Source of the DNA: an uncultured Lachnospiraceae bacterium
GTDB lineage: Bacteria > Bacillota > Clostridia > Lachnospirales > Lachnospiraceae
Length of the DNA stretch: 64,000 nt
Assembly: GCA_910578335.1 (NCBI GenBank)
Contig: CAJTPU010000002.1
Span: 1-64,000 of the forward strand
Direction of reading: 5' to 3'
Part shown: positions 23,784 to 31,999 of the stretch, piece by piece
How the letters are laid out: each line of letters opens with the position of its first letter
How positions within the stretch are numbered: the first letter of the stretch is position 1
Translations under genes and position numbers: made by a program
Notes under the pieces: generated by a model
Told to the model about the DNA's origin: nothing
Seen by the model: only the letters and a program-made list of their open reading frames with translations
Database searches by the model: none

Positions 23784-24428
23784 TCAGATTTCTTTCATTT
23801 GACTGTATCTCTCCAGATTATAGGATAACTTCATCAGACTGTCGGACAAGTGTACGTTTTCTACCTGAATCCCTTTCGGCACATTTAAGTCCACATGGGC
23901 AAAATTCCAAATTGCCTTGATGCCATTCGCAACCAGCACCTCCGCGACCGCAACTGCCCCCGTCTTCGGTATCGTCAGCACCGCAATATCCACATCGTTT
24001 TCTTTTACAAAGTGTTCTATCATTTCCATAGGCTGTACTTCGATTCCGCGTACCTTTCGCCCATACAGGTCCGGATTTTTGTCAAAAATCCCCTTTAAGA
24101 TAAAACCCCGTCTTTCAAAATTCATGTAATTGCCAAGCGCCTGTCCCAGATTGCCCGCACCAATGATAATCAAGTGATGGGTTTTGTCCAGTCCCAAAAG
24201 CTTTCCGATTTCCCGATAAAGATATTCAACATTGTAACCGTAGCCCTGCTGTCCAAACCCGCCAAAATTATTAAAATCCTGCCTAATCTGCGATGCCGTC
24301 ACATGCATCAGTTCCGAAAGCTCCTGAGAAGAAATTCTTTCCACGCCTTCGTCCTTAAGCTCTCCCAGATATCTGAAATAGCGGGGTAACCGCCCGATTA
24401 CAGCCTGTGAAATTCCCTTCCCGTCCAA
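23784..24428 (-). CDS. rex: redox-sensing transcriptional repressor Rex
   Basis: This dimeric repressor of 214 residues responds to the NADH/NAD ratio. The N-terminal winged helix contains LPRYFRYL and SSQELSELMHVTASQIRQDF with the FGGFGQQGYGYNV wing. The Rossmann nucleotide loop GAGNLG is at 90-95, and VLTIPK and the C-terminal swapped helix are present. The start is a TTG at 24428, with AGGAGG eight bases upstream, and not an ATG. A strong promoter (24481-24509) precedes it. I see no clear TTGTTAAnnnnTTAACAA site in its own upstream region. Confidence 0.95.
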   Translation of the reverse strand: MDGKGISQAVIGRLPRYFRYLGELKDEGVERISSQELSELMHVTASQIRQDFNNFGGFGQQGYGYNVEYLYREIGKLLGLDKTHHLIIIGAGNLGQALGNYMNFERRGFILKGIFDKNPDLYGRKVRGIEVQPMEMIEHFVKENDVDIAVLTIPKTGAVAVAEVLVANGIKAIWNFAHVDLNVPKGIQVENVHLSDSLMKLSYNLERYSQMKEI

Positions 24429-24480
24429 CTGTTTCTCCTCCTGCCTCGCAATCCTTAAATTCCCAAATATGCTCTTTTCT

Positions 24481-24509
24481 ATTATATATAAATGTTAAAA
24501 TAATGTCAA
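24481..24509 (-). promoter_or_regulatory. promoter of rex
   Basis: Minus-strand TTGACA (24504-24509), 17 bases, then TATAAT (24481-24486): a consensus sigma-A promoter. It lies back to back with the ABC-F promoter. Confidence 0.85.
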
Positions 24510-24517
24510 TGAAGGAA

Positions 24518-24546
24518 TTGACAACCAAAAGTCTTGCATTTAAACT
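24518..24546 (+). promoter_or_regulatory. promoter of ABC-F gene
   Basis: TTGACA (24518-24523), 17 bases, TAAACT (24541-24546), then AAGGAG before the ATG at 24581. Confidence 0.7.
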
Positions 24547-24580
24547 ATTTATAGTTATGTCACAAAAAGGAGTTTTACAG

Positions 24581-26484
24581 ATGATATTATCCTGTCAGAA
24601 TATTTCAAAAGAATTTGTTGAAGACACCATACTTTCCAATGTTTCTTTTCATATAGAAGATTATGAAAAAGCTGCCGTTGTCGGTATCAACGGCGCTGGC
24701 AAAACTACCCTTTTGCGCATTATCGTGGGGGAACTTACGCCGGATTCCGGCCAGGTTGTTCTTTCAAAGGGGAAAACACTTGGATACCTTGCGCAAAATG
24801 CCGGACTGCAAAGCAAAAACAGCATCTATGACGAGCTGCTTTTAGTAAAAAGCAATCTGACCCTGCTCGAAGAGCAGATACAGGAGACAGAGCTTGCCAT
24901 GAAGGACGCCGGAGAGGCGGCGCTTGCCGCCCTGATGGAAAAGTACAGCCTTCTCACGCACAAATACGAATCCGGCGGCGGATATACCTATAAAAGTGAG
25001 CTGATTGGCGTGCTGAAGGGGCTTGGATTCTCTGAAGCGGACTTCTCCAAATCCATCGAAACGCTTTCCGGCGGACAGAAGACCCGTGTCGCACTTGGCA
25101 AGCTTCTTCTGCTATCCCCCGACCTGATTATTTTGGACGAGCCTACCAACCACCTTGATATGCAGTCTATTACATGGCTTGAAACCTACCTGCTCAATTA
25201 CAGGGGCGCTGTCCTGATTGTCTCTCACGACCGCTTCTTCCTAGACCGCATCGCCGGCAAAATCATTGAATTGGACCAAAGCCGTGCAACTGTATTTGCC
25301 GGCAATTATTCCGATTACGCCAAAAAGAAAGAGCAGCTAAGGCTTGCCGCATGGAACGCCTATCTCAATCAGCAGCGGGAAATGAAGCATCAGGAAGAGG
25401 TCATTGAAAAACTCCGTTCCTTTAACAGGGAAAAATCTATTAAAAGAGCGGAAAGCCGGGAAAAATGCTGGATAAAATGGAAGTGCTGGAAAAGCCCATG
25501 GAAGTACGGGCTGACATGCATCTGTCCCTGACGCCCCGCTTAAAAAGCGGCAGCGACGTTCTTTCGATAGAAGGACTTTCCAAAGCCTTTGGCAGCCAAA
25601 AGCTTTTTTCCGACGTCAGCTTTGCAATCAAGCGCGGCGAGCATGTTGCCATTATCGGAGACAATGGCACCGGCAAGACCACGCTGTTAAAAATACTCAA
25701 TGGTCTCCTGCCTGCAGACAGCGGCTCCTTCCGTCTCGGCACCAATGTGGAAATCGGTTATTACGACCAGGAGCATCATGTACTTCACTCCGAAAAAACA
25801 CTGTTTGACGAAATTTCCGACGACTATCCTTATCTCACCAATACGGAAATCCGCAATGTACTTGCTGCTTTCCTTTTTACCGGTGATGATGTTTTCAAGC
25901 GGGTCTGCGACATAAGCGGCGGAGAGCGGGGACGGGTAAGTCTCGCCAAGCTCATGCTCGGCAACGCCAACTTCCTGATTTTGGACGAGCCTACCAACCA
26001 TCTCGACATTATGTCAAAGGAAATTTTAGAGGACGCCTTAAACCGCTATGAAAGCACAGTCCTCTACGTCTCCCACGACCGGTATTTTATCAATCGGACC
26101 GCCTCCCGCATTTTGGAGCTCTCCGGGGAAAGCTTTGTCAACTATATTGGCAATTATGACTACTATCTGGAAAAAAAGAATGTACTGTCATCTCCCCGTA
26201 CTGCCGCACAGCCTGTCCCTTCTGCCGTCGATACCGAAAGCAAAGCGGACTGGAAGCAGCAAAAGGAAGAACAGGCGCGCCTGCGCAAACGGGAAAACGA
26301 TTTAAAAAAATGCGAGGAGCGCATTGCAAAGCTGGAAAACCGGAAGCAGGAGCTGGACGCAGAAACAGAAAAGCCTGACGTGGCGGTGAATGTGGCAAGA
26401 TTACAGGAAATTTCCAAAGAGCAGGAAAAACTGGACGCAGAACTAAACGAGCTTTATGAAACGTGGGAAGAGCTGGCGGAATAG
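24581..26484 (+). pseudogene. ABC-F ATPase gene split by a one-base frameshift
   Basis: Two overlapping frames together encode a normal ABC-F protein of about 635 residues: a first ATPase domain (GINGAGKTTLLRI, LSGGQKTR, LILDEPTNHLD) up to about 25460, and from the ATG at 25465 the second domain (GDNGTGKTTLLKI, ISGGERGR, LILDEPTNHLD) with a coiled C-terminal arm. The linker breaks in GGGAAAAATG (about 25458-25467): six A would keep the frame, five are present. This could be inactivation, a programmed slip, or a sequencing error in the homopolymer. ABC-F proteins act on the ribosome (translation rescue or antibiotic resistance), not in transport. The start follows AAGGAG. Confidence 0.8.
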
Positions 26485-26538
26485 GGTTGTTTTTTTCTGC
26501 CGGCTGAAGCCTCGCTGAAATATAATGGGGGTATTTTT

Positions 26539-27282
26539 ATGGTACAGGCAAAACTATTGGATAAGGTCTACAGGCTGATGCAGATGTGGAAGGACGGCAG
26601 GCTTGGCGGTGAGGTGATGCCGGAGGATGCCAATCCTCACTTGGAAAAAAGCAGTTGTGAAAACTATCTTTATTTTACTTTGCCGATGGCTTTGAATTAT
26701 CAGCGGAATTCTTATATGCTTTGGAAAAGCGCATTACAAACCTATCAGGATAAGGATACACGGTTTGTATTCTGCCCAAAGCATTGTCTGGAAAGGACTT
26801 TTTCCGAAGTGCAGGCGGCTTTGACACAATATAAGGTTGCCCTGCAAAGAGAAAAACAGACCCAAAACTGGCTGTCCCTATGTGATACTTTTGTGTCATT
26901 ATTTGACGGTGATATCCGGAAGCTTTTTGATTTATGCGGCAATGACGTGGACGCAATCCGAAATTTTATGCAGGTGTCAAATAAAAAGAAATTTCCCTAT
27001 TTATCAGGGACTAAGATTTGTAACTACTGGCTGTATGTCATTTACCAGTATACCGACAGAGTTTATCAAAATATGGAAAGACTGACTGTCGCTCCTGATA
27101 CGCATGTTTGTAAAGCTTCACGCAGACTGGGTATAATTGATGACGCAGAGCTCGCCTCAGGGAATGTCCAGCAGATTGTCATAGACAGATGGCAGGACTT
27201 ACTGCAAAACACGCCGCTTCGCCCCATTGACGTTCACACGCCGCTCTGGCTGTGGAGCCGGAATGGGTTTCCTGCCCTTTAA
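26539..27282 (+). CDS. HhH-GPD-like protein of unknown function
   Basis: This protein of 247 residues has no signal or membrane segment. Residues 155-200 resemble the helix-hairpin-helix and catalytic loop of base-excision glycosylases: PYLSGTKICNYWL (compare LPGVGxKTA) followed by APDTHVCKASRRLGI (compare VDTHVxRVxNRLGL), where the Asp would be the catalytic residue. The rest does not match a family I can name. It follows the ABC-F gene by 54 bases with GGGGG before the ATG and may be co-transcribed. A DNA-glycosylase role is a motif-based inference only. Confidence 0.55.
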   Translation: MVQAKLLDKVYRLMQMWKDGRLGGEVMPEDANPHLEKSSCENYLYFTLPMALNYQRNSYMLWKSALQTYQDKDTRFVFCPKHCLERTFSEVQAALTQYKVALQREKQTQNWLSLCDTFVSLFDGDIRKLFDLCGNDVDAIRNFMQVSNKKKFPYLSGTKICNYWLYVIYQYTDRVYQNMERLTVAPDTHVCKASRRLGIIDDAELASGNVQQIVIDRWQDLLQNTPLRPIDVHTPLWLWSRNGFPAL

Positions 27283-27326
27283 GTACTATGTCATACATAT
27301 GCCGCAGGAAAAACAGCTATAGAAAG

Positions 27327-27351
27327 GGGGAAAGCGGCTGGCGCTTTCCCC
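27327..27351. terminator. hairpin between convergent genes
   Basis: GGGGAAAGC (27327-27335) and GCTTTCCCC (27343-27351) close a seven-base loop between the plus-strand HhH-GPD-like gene and the minus-strand icd. A second stem CAGATTC/GAATCTG lies at 27364-27387. Both tails are pyrimidine-rich and not clean T-runs. Confidence 0.55.
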
Positions 27352-27437
27352 TTCTCCATCTAGCAGATTCGTGAAGCGTGGAATCTGTCAATATGCTGCG
27401 GTTTCTCATCTATCTTTCGCCCCGGAAAAATATAATG

Positions 27438-28643
27438 TTACATCGCCTCATAAGTCCTGCGGATTTCCTTGATAAAATCCGCGCTGTTTAATACCGTTAC
27501 CTCCTGTAAAGAGGTAATCAGCGCTAAATCCTTTGTCATTCTGCCGCTCTCAATGGTGGAAAGGGTTGCCCGTTCCAGCTTATCGGCAAACTCCATCAAC
27601 TCTTTATTGCCGTCCAGTTCACCGCGTTTACTAAGTGCCCCCGTCCATGCAAAGATAGTCGCCACGGAATTGGTAGAAGTCTCTTCGCCTTTTAAATGCT
27701 TGTAGTAATGTCTCTGTACCGTGCCGTGCGCCGCCTCATATTCATAGACGCCGCTTGGAGATACCAGCACGGAGGTCATCATGGCAAGAGAGCCAAACGC
27801 AGAAGAAACCATATCGGACATAACATCACCGTCATAATTCTTGCACGCCCAGATAAAGCCGCCCTCCGACTTCATAACTCTTGCCACGGCATCGTCAATC
27901 AGCGTATAAAAATATTCGATTCCCAGCGCTTCAAATTTTTCCTTATATTCCGCATCGTAAATTTCCTGAAAAATATCCTTAAAGGTGTGGTCGTACTTTT
28001 TGGAAATGGTATCCTTGGTAGCAAACCACAAGTCCTGCTTTGTGTCGATGGCATAGCCAAAACATGCCCTAGCAAAGCTCTCTATGGATTTGTCCGTGTT
28101 GTGCATTCCCTGCAGCACACCGGCGCCTTCAAAATGATGAATCAGCTCGCGGGTTTCCTTTCCGTCAGCAGCAGTAAATACAAGCTCTGCCTTTCCGCCC
28201 TCCTGCACTCTGATTTCCGTGTTTTTATACACATCGCCATAAGCATGGCGTGCCAGTGTGATAGGCTTTTTCCAGTTCTTTACACAGGGCTCGATTCCCT
28301 TCACCACAATGGGCGTTCTGAAAACCGTGCCATCCAGAATGGCACGGATGGTTCCATTGGGGCTTTTCCACATTTCTTTTAAATCATACTCCGTCATCCG
28401 TGCCGCATTGGGCGTAATCGTCGCACATTTTACGGCAACGCCGTACTTTAACGTTGCATTGGCAGAATCCACCGTTACCTTGTCGTCTGTCTCATTGCGG
28501 TATGCAAGTCCCAAGTCATAATACTCCGTCTTTAAGTCAATAAAGGGAAGCAGAAGCTCCTCCTTAATCATGGACCAGAGTATCCTTGTCATCTCATCTC
28601 CGTCCATCTCCACCAGCGGCGTCGTCATCTGAATTTTACTCAT
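27438..28643 (-). CDS. icd: NADP-dependent isocitrate dehydrogenase (eukaryotic type)
   Basis: This 401-residue enzyme decarboxylates isocitrate to 2-oxoglutarate. It belongs to the eukaryotic-like homodimeric type: TPLVEMDGDEMTR, then VDSANATLKYGVAVKCATITP, FEGAGVLQGMHNTDKS and YEYEAAHGTVQRHY. The start at 28643 follows GGAGG; the earlier ATG overlaps it. It is the last gene of an operon with a Re-citrate synthase-like gene and a GntR regulator. The product 2-oxoglutarate feeds glutamate synthesis, as in anaerobes with an incomplete cycle. No aconitase is present in the window. Confidence 0.95.
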   Translation of the reverse strand: MSKIQMTTPLVEMDGDEMTRILWSMIKEELLLPFIDLKTEYYDLGLAYRNETDDKVTVDSANATLKYGVAVKCATITPNAARMTEYDLKEMWKSPNGTIRAILDGTVFRTPIVVKGIEPCVKNWKKPITLARHAYGDVYKNTEIRVQEGGKAELVFTAADGKETRELIHHFEGAGVLQGMHNTDKSIESFARACFGYAIDTKQDLWFATKDTISKKYDHTFKDIFQEIYDAEYKEKFEALGIEYFYTLIDDAVARVMKSEGGFIWACKNYDGDVMSDMVSSAFGSLAMMTSVLVSPSGVYEYEAAHGTVQRHYYKHLKGEETSTNSVATIFAWTGALSKRGELDGNKELMEFADKLERATLSTIESGRMTKDLALITSLQEVTVLNSADFIKEIRRTYEAM

Positions 28644-28743
28644 CTTTTCCTCCATCTTTCTTCTTTTTAGTTGTCATTCTTGTATTTGCTTTCATGATTT
28701 CGGCATACTGCATTTTCTTCTTCATGGCACATCCGCTACATTT

Positions 28744-29457
28744 TTATGCGTTCGGCTTGGAAGGCAGCTTCTTATTTGCATAGGCTTCATGCAGACCGTT
28801 TTTTACCATATTCTCATAGGCGTTTATCATATGCTGATGTGCAAGCTTCTCCGCACTGTCCGCATCATGTGCCTTAATGGCTTCCATAATCTTCTCATGC
28901 TCTTCATTTGAAGCGGTTCCCCTGACCTGATTGGCGAGCGTTTTCCTTCTGACGCGCAACACATACGCATGAAAATCTTTGAGCTGATGCTCCAGCATCT
29001 TGGAATTGCACGCCTCATACAAAATCTCATGAAAACGATTATCAAGCTCCGCTATCTGCTCCATATGTCCTTTTGCCGCATGAAACTTTGCAAGGTATAC
29101 GTTTTCCTCCATCTCTTCAAGCTGCTCTTTGGTAATATGTTCCGTCGCCCAGCGGGCGCAGAGTCCTTCCAGCAGAGAACGTATCATATAAATATCCTTG
29201 ACATCCTTTTCCGTGATGCCTGTCACGTACGCGCCCTTATTGGGAATAATCTGAATCAGCCCCTCCAGCTCAAGCTGCCTGAAAGCCTCCCGCACCGGTG
29301 TCCTGCTGACCCCGAGCTCCTCTCCAATGGTCACTTCCTTTAACTCTTCATGCTCTTCATACTTACCGTTTAAAATGTCCTCCCTAAGCTTATGGAAGAC
29401 TCTGCCGCGCAGGGAATATTTATCAGTCACTTCCTGCTTCACATCATAATTGTTCAC
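28744..29457 (-). CDS. GntR/FCD family transcriptional regulator
   Basis: This protein of 237 residues has an N-terminal GntR winged helix (YSLRGRVFHKLREDILNG, then ELGVSRTPVREAFRQLELEGLI) and a C-terminal FCD ligand domain with metal-binding-type histidines (DNRFHEILYEACNS, HAYVLRVRR, HEKIMEAIKAHD, HQHMINAY). It lies between the citrate-synthase-type gene and icd. A 32-bp palindrome centred on TTGTATACAA overlaps the operon promoter and matches the sites used by FCD regulators. Autoregulation with citrate or a related acid as signal is a reasonable inference. Confidence 0.92.
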   Translation of the reverse strand: MNNYDVKQEVTDKYSLRGRVFHKLREDILNGKYEEHEELKEVTIGEELGVSRTPVREAFRQLELEGLIQIIPNKGAYVTGITEKDVKDIYMIRSLLEGLCARWATEHITKEQLEEMEENVYLAKFHAAKGHMEQIAELDNRFHEILYEACNSKMLEHQLKDFHAYVLRVRRKTLANQVRGTASNEEHEKIMEAIKAHDADSAEKLAHQHMINAYENMVKNGLHEAYANKKLPSKPNA

Positions 29458-29487
29458 TTTGCTGCCTCCACGGATTTTCGCTTTCCT

Positions 29488-30897
29488 TTACCCTAAGGAA
29501 ATTCCCATTTCCTCGCAGTTTTTCTCAATCACTGCCACCAGTTCATCGTCTGTCAGCACGGTAACACGTCCGCCCGCATATTCTTCGTCCACCCACTGCT
29601 TGACTGCCTTTACCAGTGCGCTTCCCTTGTCCACCTGCTTCTCTCCTTTTAGCTTGTAATAGGTATTCATCCAATGGGCGATGCCCGCAAGCCCCGAAGT
29701 ATTGGAAACTGCACACAGAACCGGTCTGTTCAGAAACTTTTCCGTATCAAAAATATTATAAATTTCTTCATTTTTCAACAGTCCGTCCGCATGAATGCCT
29801 GCTCTGGTTACATTGAAATTCTTACCCACAAAAGGCGTTCTCTCCGGTATATGATACCCGATTTCCTTTTCATAATATTCCGCAAGCTCCGTAATCACCG
29901 TGGTATCCATGCCGTTCAGATTGCCACGAAGCTGTGCATATTCAAACACCATCGCCTCCAAGGGCGTATTTCCTGTCCGCTCACCAATGCCAAACAATGA
30001 GGTGTTGATGCCTGCACATCCGTAGAGCCACGCTGTCGTCGAATTGGAAACCGCCTTATAAAAATCGTTGTGTCCGTGCCATTCGATATTTTCATGCGGC
30101 ACGCCTGCATGTGTATGAATGGCATAAACGATGCCTTGCACGCTTCTGGGAATCACGGCGCCCGGATAGTTGACACCATACCCCATCGTATCGCAGGCGC
30201 GTACCTTAATTGGTATTCCGTACTGCTCCTGCAGCTTCATCAGTTCCGTGCAGAAAGGCACCACATAGCCATAAATATCCGCCCGTGTAATGTCCTCCAA
30301 ATGGCATCGCGGACTGATACCCTCCTCGAGGCATTCCTTGATGACACTCAGGTAATGCTCCATTGCCTGCCTTCTTGTCATTTTAAGCTTCAAAAAAATG
30401 TGGTAATCCGAACAGCTCACCAGAATGCCCGTTTCCCTCATGCCAATTTCCTTTACAAGCTTAAAGTCCTCCTTGCTTGCCCGAATCCAGCTTGTCACCT
30501 CCGGAAACTGATACCCTTTCTCCATACATTTATAAACGGCATCCCTGTCTTTCTTGCTGTACAGAAAAAATTCGGAAGCCCGAATCATGCCATTCGGTCC
30601 GCCCAGCCTGTGCAGATAATCATATATCGTCACAATCTGCTCCGTAGTGTAGGGCGCCCTGGACTGCTGTCCGTCGCGGAAGGTCGTGTCGGTAATCCAG
30701 ATTTCCTTTGGCATATTATGCGGCACAATCCTGTCATTAAACGGAATTTTCGGAATCTCTGAGTAAGGAAACATATTGCGGAACACATTCGGCTTTTCCA
30801 CATCATCCAGTATGTACATGTGCTCCTCTATTTCCAAAAGATTGTTTCTCGCATTCATATTAATTGGTCTGTACTGAAACGTATCCTTATCCTTCAT
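29488..30897 (-). CDS. Re-citrate synthase-like (2-IPMS/homocitrate synthase family)
   Basis: This DRE-TIM aldolase-family enzyme of 469 residues condenses acetyl-CoA with a 2-oxoacid. The metal and catalytic signature reads ITDTTFRDGQQSRAP, and the second site WHGHNDFYKAV and GINTSLFGIGERTGN are typical. It lacks the C-terminal leucine regulatory domain. The N-terminal 75 residues precede the barrel, as in the Re-citrate synthase described from Clostridium kluyveri. It shares an operon with icd, which makes Re-citrate synthase more likely than homocitrate or isopropylmalate synthase: no lysine or leucine genes are adjacent. The specific activity is inferred. Confidence 0.82.
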   Translation of the reverse strand: MKDKDTFQYRPINMNARNNLLEIEEHMYILDDVEKPNVFRNMFPYSEIPKIPFNDRIVPHNMPKEIWITDTTFRDGQQSRAPYTTEQIVTIYDYLHRLGGPNGMIRASEFFLYSKKDRDAVYKCMEKGYQFPEVTSWIRASKEDFKLVKEIGMRETGILVSCSDYHIFLKLKMTRRQAMEHYLSVIKECLEEGISPRCHLEDITRADIYGYVVPFCTELMKLQEQYGIPIKVRACDTMGYGVNYPGAVIPRSVQGIVYAIHTHAGVPHENIEWHGHNDFYKAVSNSTTAWLYGCAGINTSLFGIGERTGNTPLEAMVFEYAQLRGNLNGMDTTVITELAEYYEKEIGYHIPERTPFVGKNFNVTRAGIHADGLLKNEEIYNIFDTEKFLNRPVLCAVSNTSGLAGIAHWMNTYYKLKGEKQVDKGSALVKAVKQWVDEEYAGGRVTVLTDDELVAVIEKNCEEMGISLG

Positions 30898-30945
30898 TCC
30901 AAAAGCCCTCTTTTCTTTCTTCTGTCACCGTGCCTGCAAATAATT

Positions 30946-30977
30946 ACCTCGTATAATTGTATACAATCATACGAGGT
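30946..30977. promoter_or_regulatory. 32-bp palindromic GntR-type operator
   Basis: The arms ACCTCGTAT and ATACGAGGT surround a core with TTGTATACAA at the exact centre (30961/30962). Only one of sixteen base pairs mismatches. The site covers the promoter spacer and the -10 of the citrate synthase-type operon. Confidence 0.8.
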
Positions 30978-30984
30978 ATGTCAA
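30956..30984 (-). promoter_or_regulatory. promoter of Re-citrate synthase operon
   Basis: Minus-strand TTGACA (30979-30984), 17 bases, TACAAT (30956-30961). Both the spacer and the -10 lie inside the palindrome, so a bound regulator would block RNA polymerase. Confidence 0.8.
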
Positions 30985-31030
30985 GCGTTAATATGAAGTT
31001 ACAAGGCAAGTCTGGAAACACTGGTACGAA

Positions 31031-31942
31031 TTATCCTTCCATCATCCTTGCCACATTAATCATTCCCCATCCCTGCTGATACCACGGTTCCTGCAGGTCA
31101 TCCGCACTAAAAAGGAGTTTCCTCTTCGCCGTCTCATTATCATATTCCGGATGCTTATGCAAAAGCAGTGCCAGCGCACCGGATACCACCGGCGTTGCCA
31201 TGGAAGTGCCGCTTTTGGCTATATATGCATTTGTATACCCTGTCCTGTTCTTTCTGCACATGCCGTTACAGGATATGATTTCCGTCCCCGGCGCCACAAT
31301 ATCCGGTTTTTTCATGGTATCAAAACGTCCTCCCCGTGCTGAATAGGCGGCGCACCGGTTAGGCTTATTCTGGAAATAGGTTCCGTCATTGCAGCCTACC
31401 GTAATAAGAAGCCGGCTTCTTCCGATAGAAGAAAGCGAGCCGCATGCCGGTCCATTGTTCCCTGCCGCGCATACAACAAGGATTCCCTGACTCCAAAGCG
31501 CTTCCAGTCTCTCTTTTAAAACTTCTTCCTTCTCCTCGTCTATAAGCTGTCCAATTCCAACAGATATATTTAGAATACGAATTTTGTAACGCTCTATATT
31601 CTGCCAGACCCAGTCAATTCCCTGCAGCATGGCGTCCACCGTGCCGTCCCCCTTCTCGTCCAACACCTTTCCGACTACAAATCCTGCCTCCGGCGCCATT
31701 CCGCGATATCTTCCTTTGGACAAATACCCATTTCCGCCAATAATTCCACAGACATGCGTGCCGTGTCCGCTGTCATCATATACTCCCGTACCATCATTGA
31801 CAAAGTCTTGAAACCCGAGAATTCTGTCTGCCAAATCCGGATGCCTTGCCACTCCTGTATCCAGCACGGCAACCGTGATTCCTTTTCCACCGCCAGACTG
31901 TACCATGCTGCTGCATCCAGTCTGCTCTCTCACTCTGTACAC
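31031..31942 (-). CDS. S8 subtilisin-like serine protease without signal peptide
   Basis: This protein of 303 residues has a complete triad: Asp28 in VAVLDTG, His60 in GHGTHV and Ser247 in GTSMATP, with the oxyanion Asn162 in AAGNNG. There is no signal peptide or propeptide, so it is either cytoplasmic or exported in an unknown way. The GTG at 31942 has GGAGG nine bases upstream, and that site lies inside the 3' arm of the terminator of the preceding gene. An in-frame TAG further upstream rules out a longer protein. It is the last gene behind the sortase/LRR cluster. Confidence 0.85.
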   Translation of the reverse strand: MYRVREQTGCSSMVQSGGGKGITVAVLDTGVARHPDLADRILGFQDFVNDGTGVYDDSGHGTHVCGIIGGNGYLSKGRYRGMAPEAGFVVGKVLDEKGDGTVDAMLQGIDWVWQNIERYKIRILNISVGIGQLIDEEKEEVLKERLEALWSQGILVVCAAGNNGPACGSLSSIGRSRLLITVGCNDGTYFQNKPNRCAAYSARGGRFDTMKKPDIVAPGTEIISCNGMCRKNRTGYTNAYIAKSGTSMATPVVSGALALLLHKHPEYDNETAKRKLLFSADDLQEPWYQQGWGMINVARMMEG

Positions 31943-31944
31943 AC

Positions 31945-31984
31945 AAAAAAACCTCCGGCTTTTTCTCTATCATATGCCGGAGGC
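31945..31984 (-). terminator. intrinsic terminator containing the S8 ribosome site
   Basis: GCCTCCGG and CCGGAGG arms pair around a 16-base loop and are followed on the minus strand by seven T. The 3' arm includes GGAGG, the only Shine-Dalgarno for the protease gene that begins at 31942. Confidence 0.85.
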
Positions 31985-31999
31985 TTCTTTTGTTACCTG

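Noticed and set aside
24429..24580. A Rex autoregulatory site between rex and the ABC-F gene.
   Set aside because: ATGTTAAAATAATGTCAAT is only a weak match to the Rex consensus and is explained by the back-to-back promoters.
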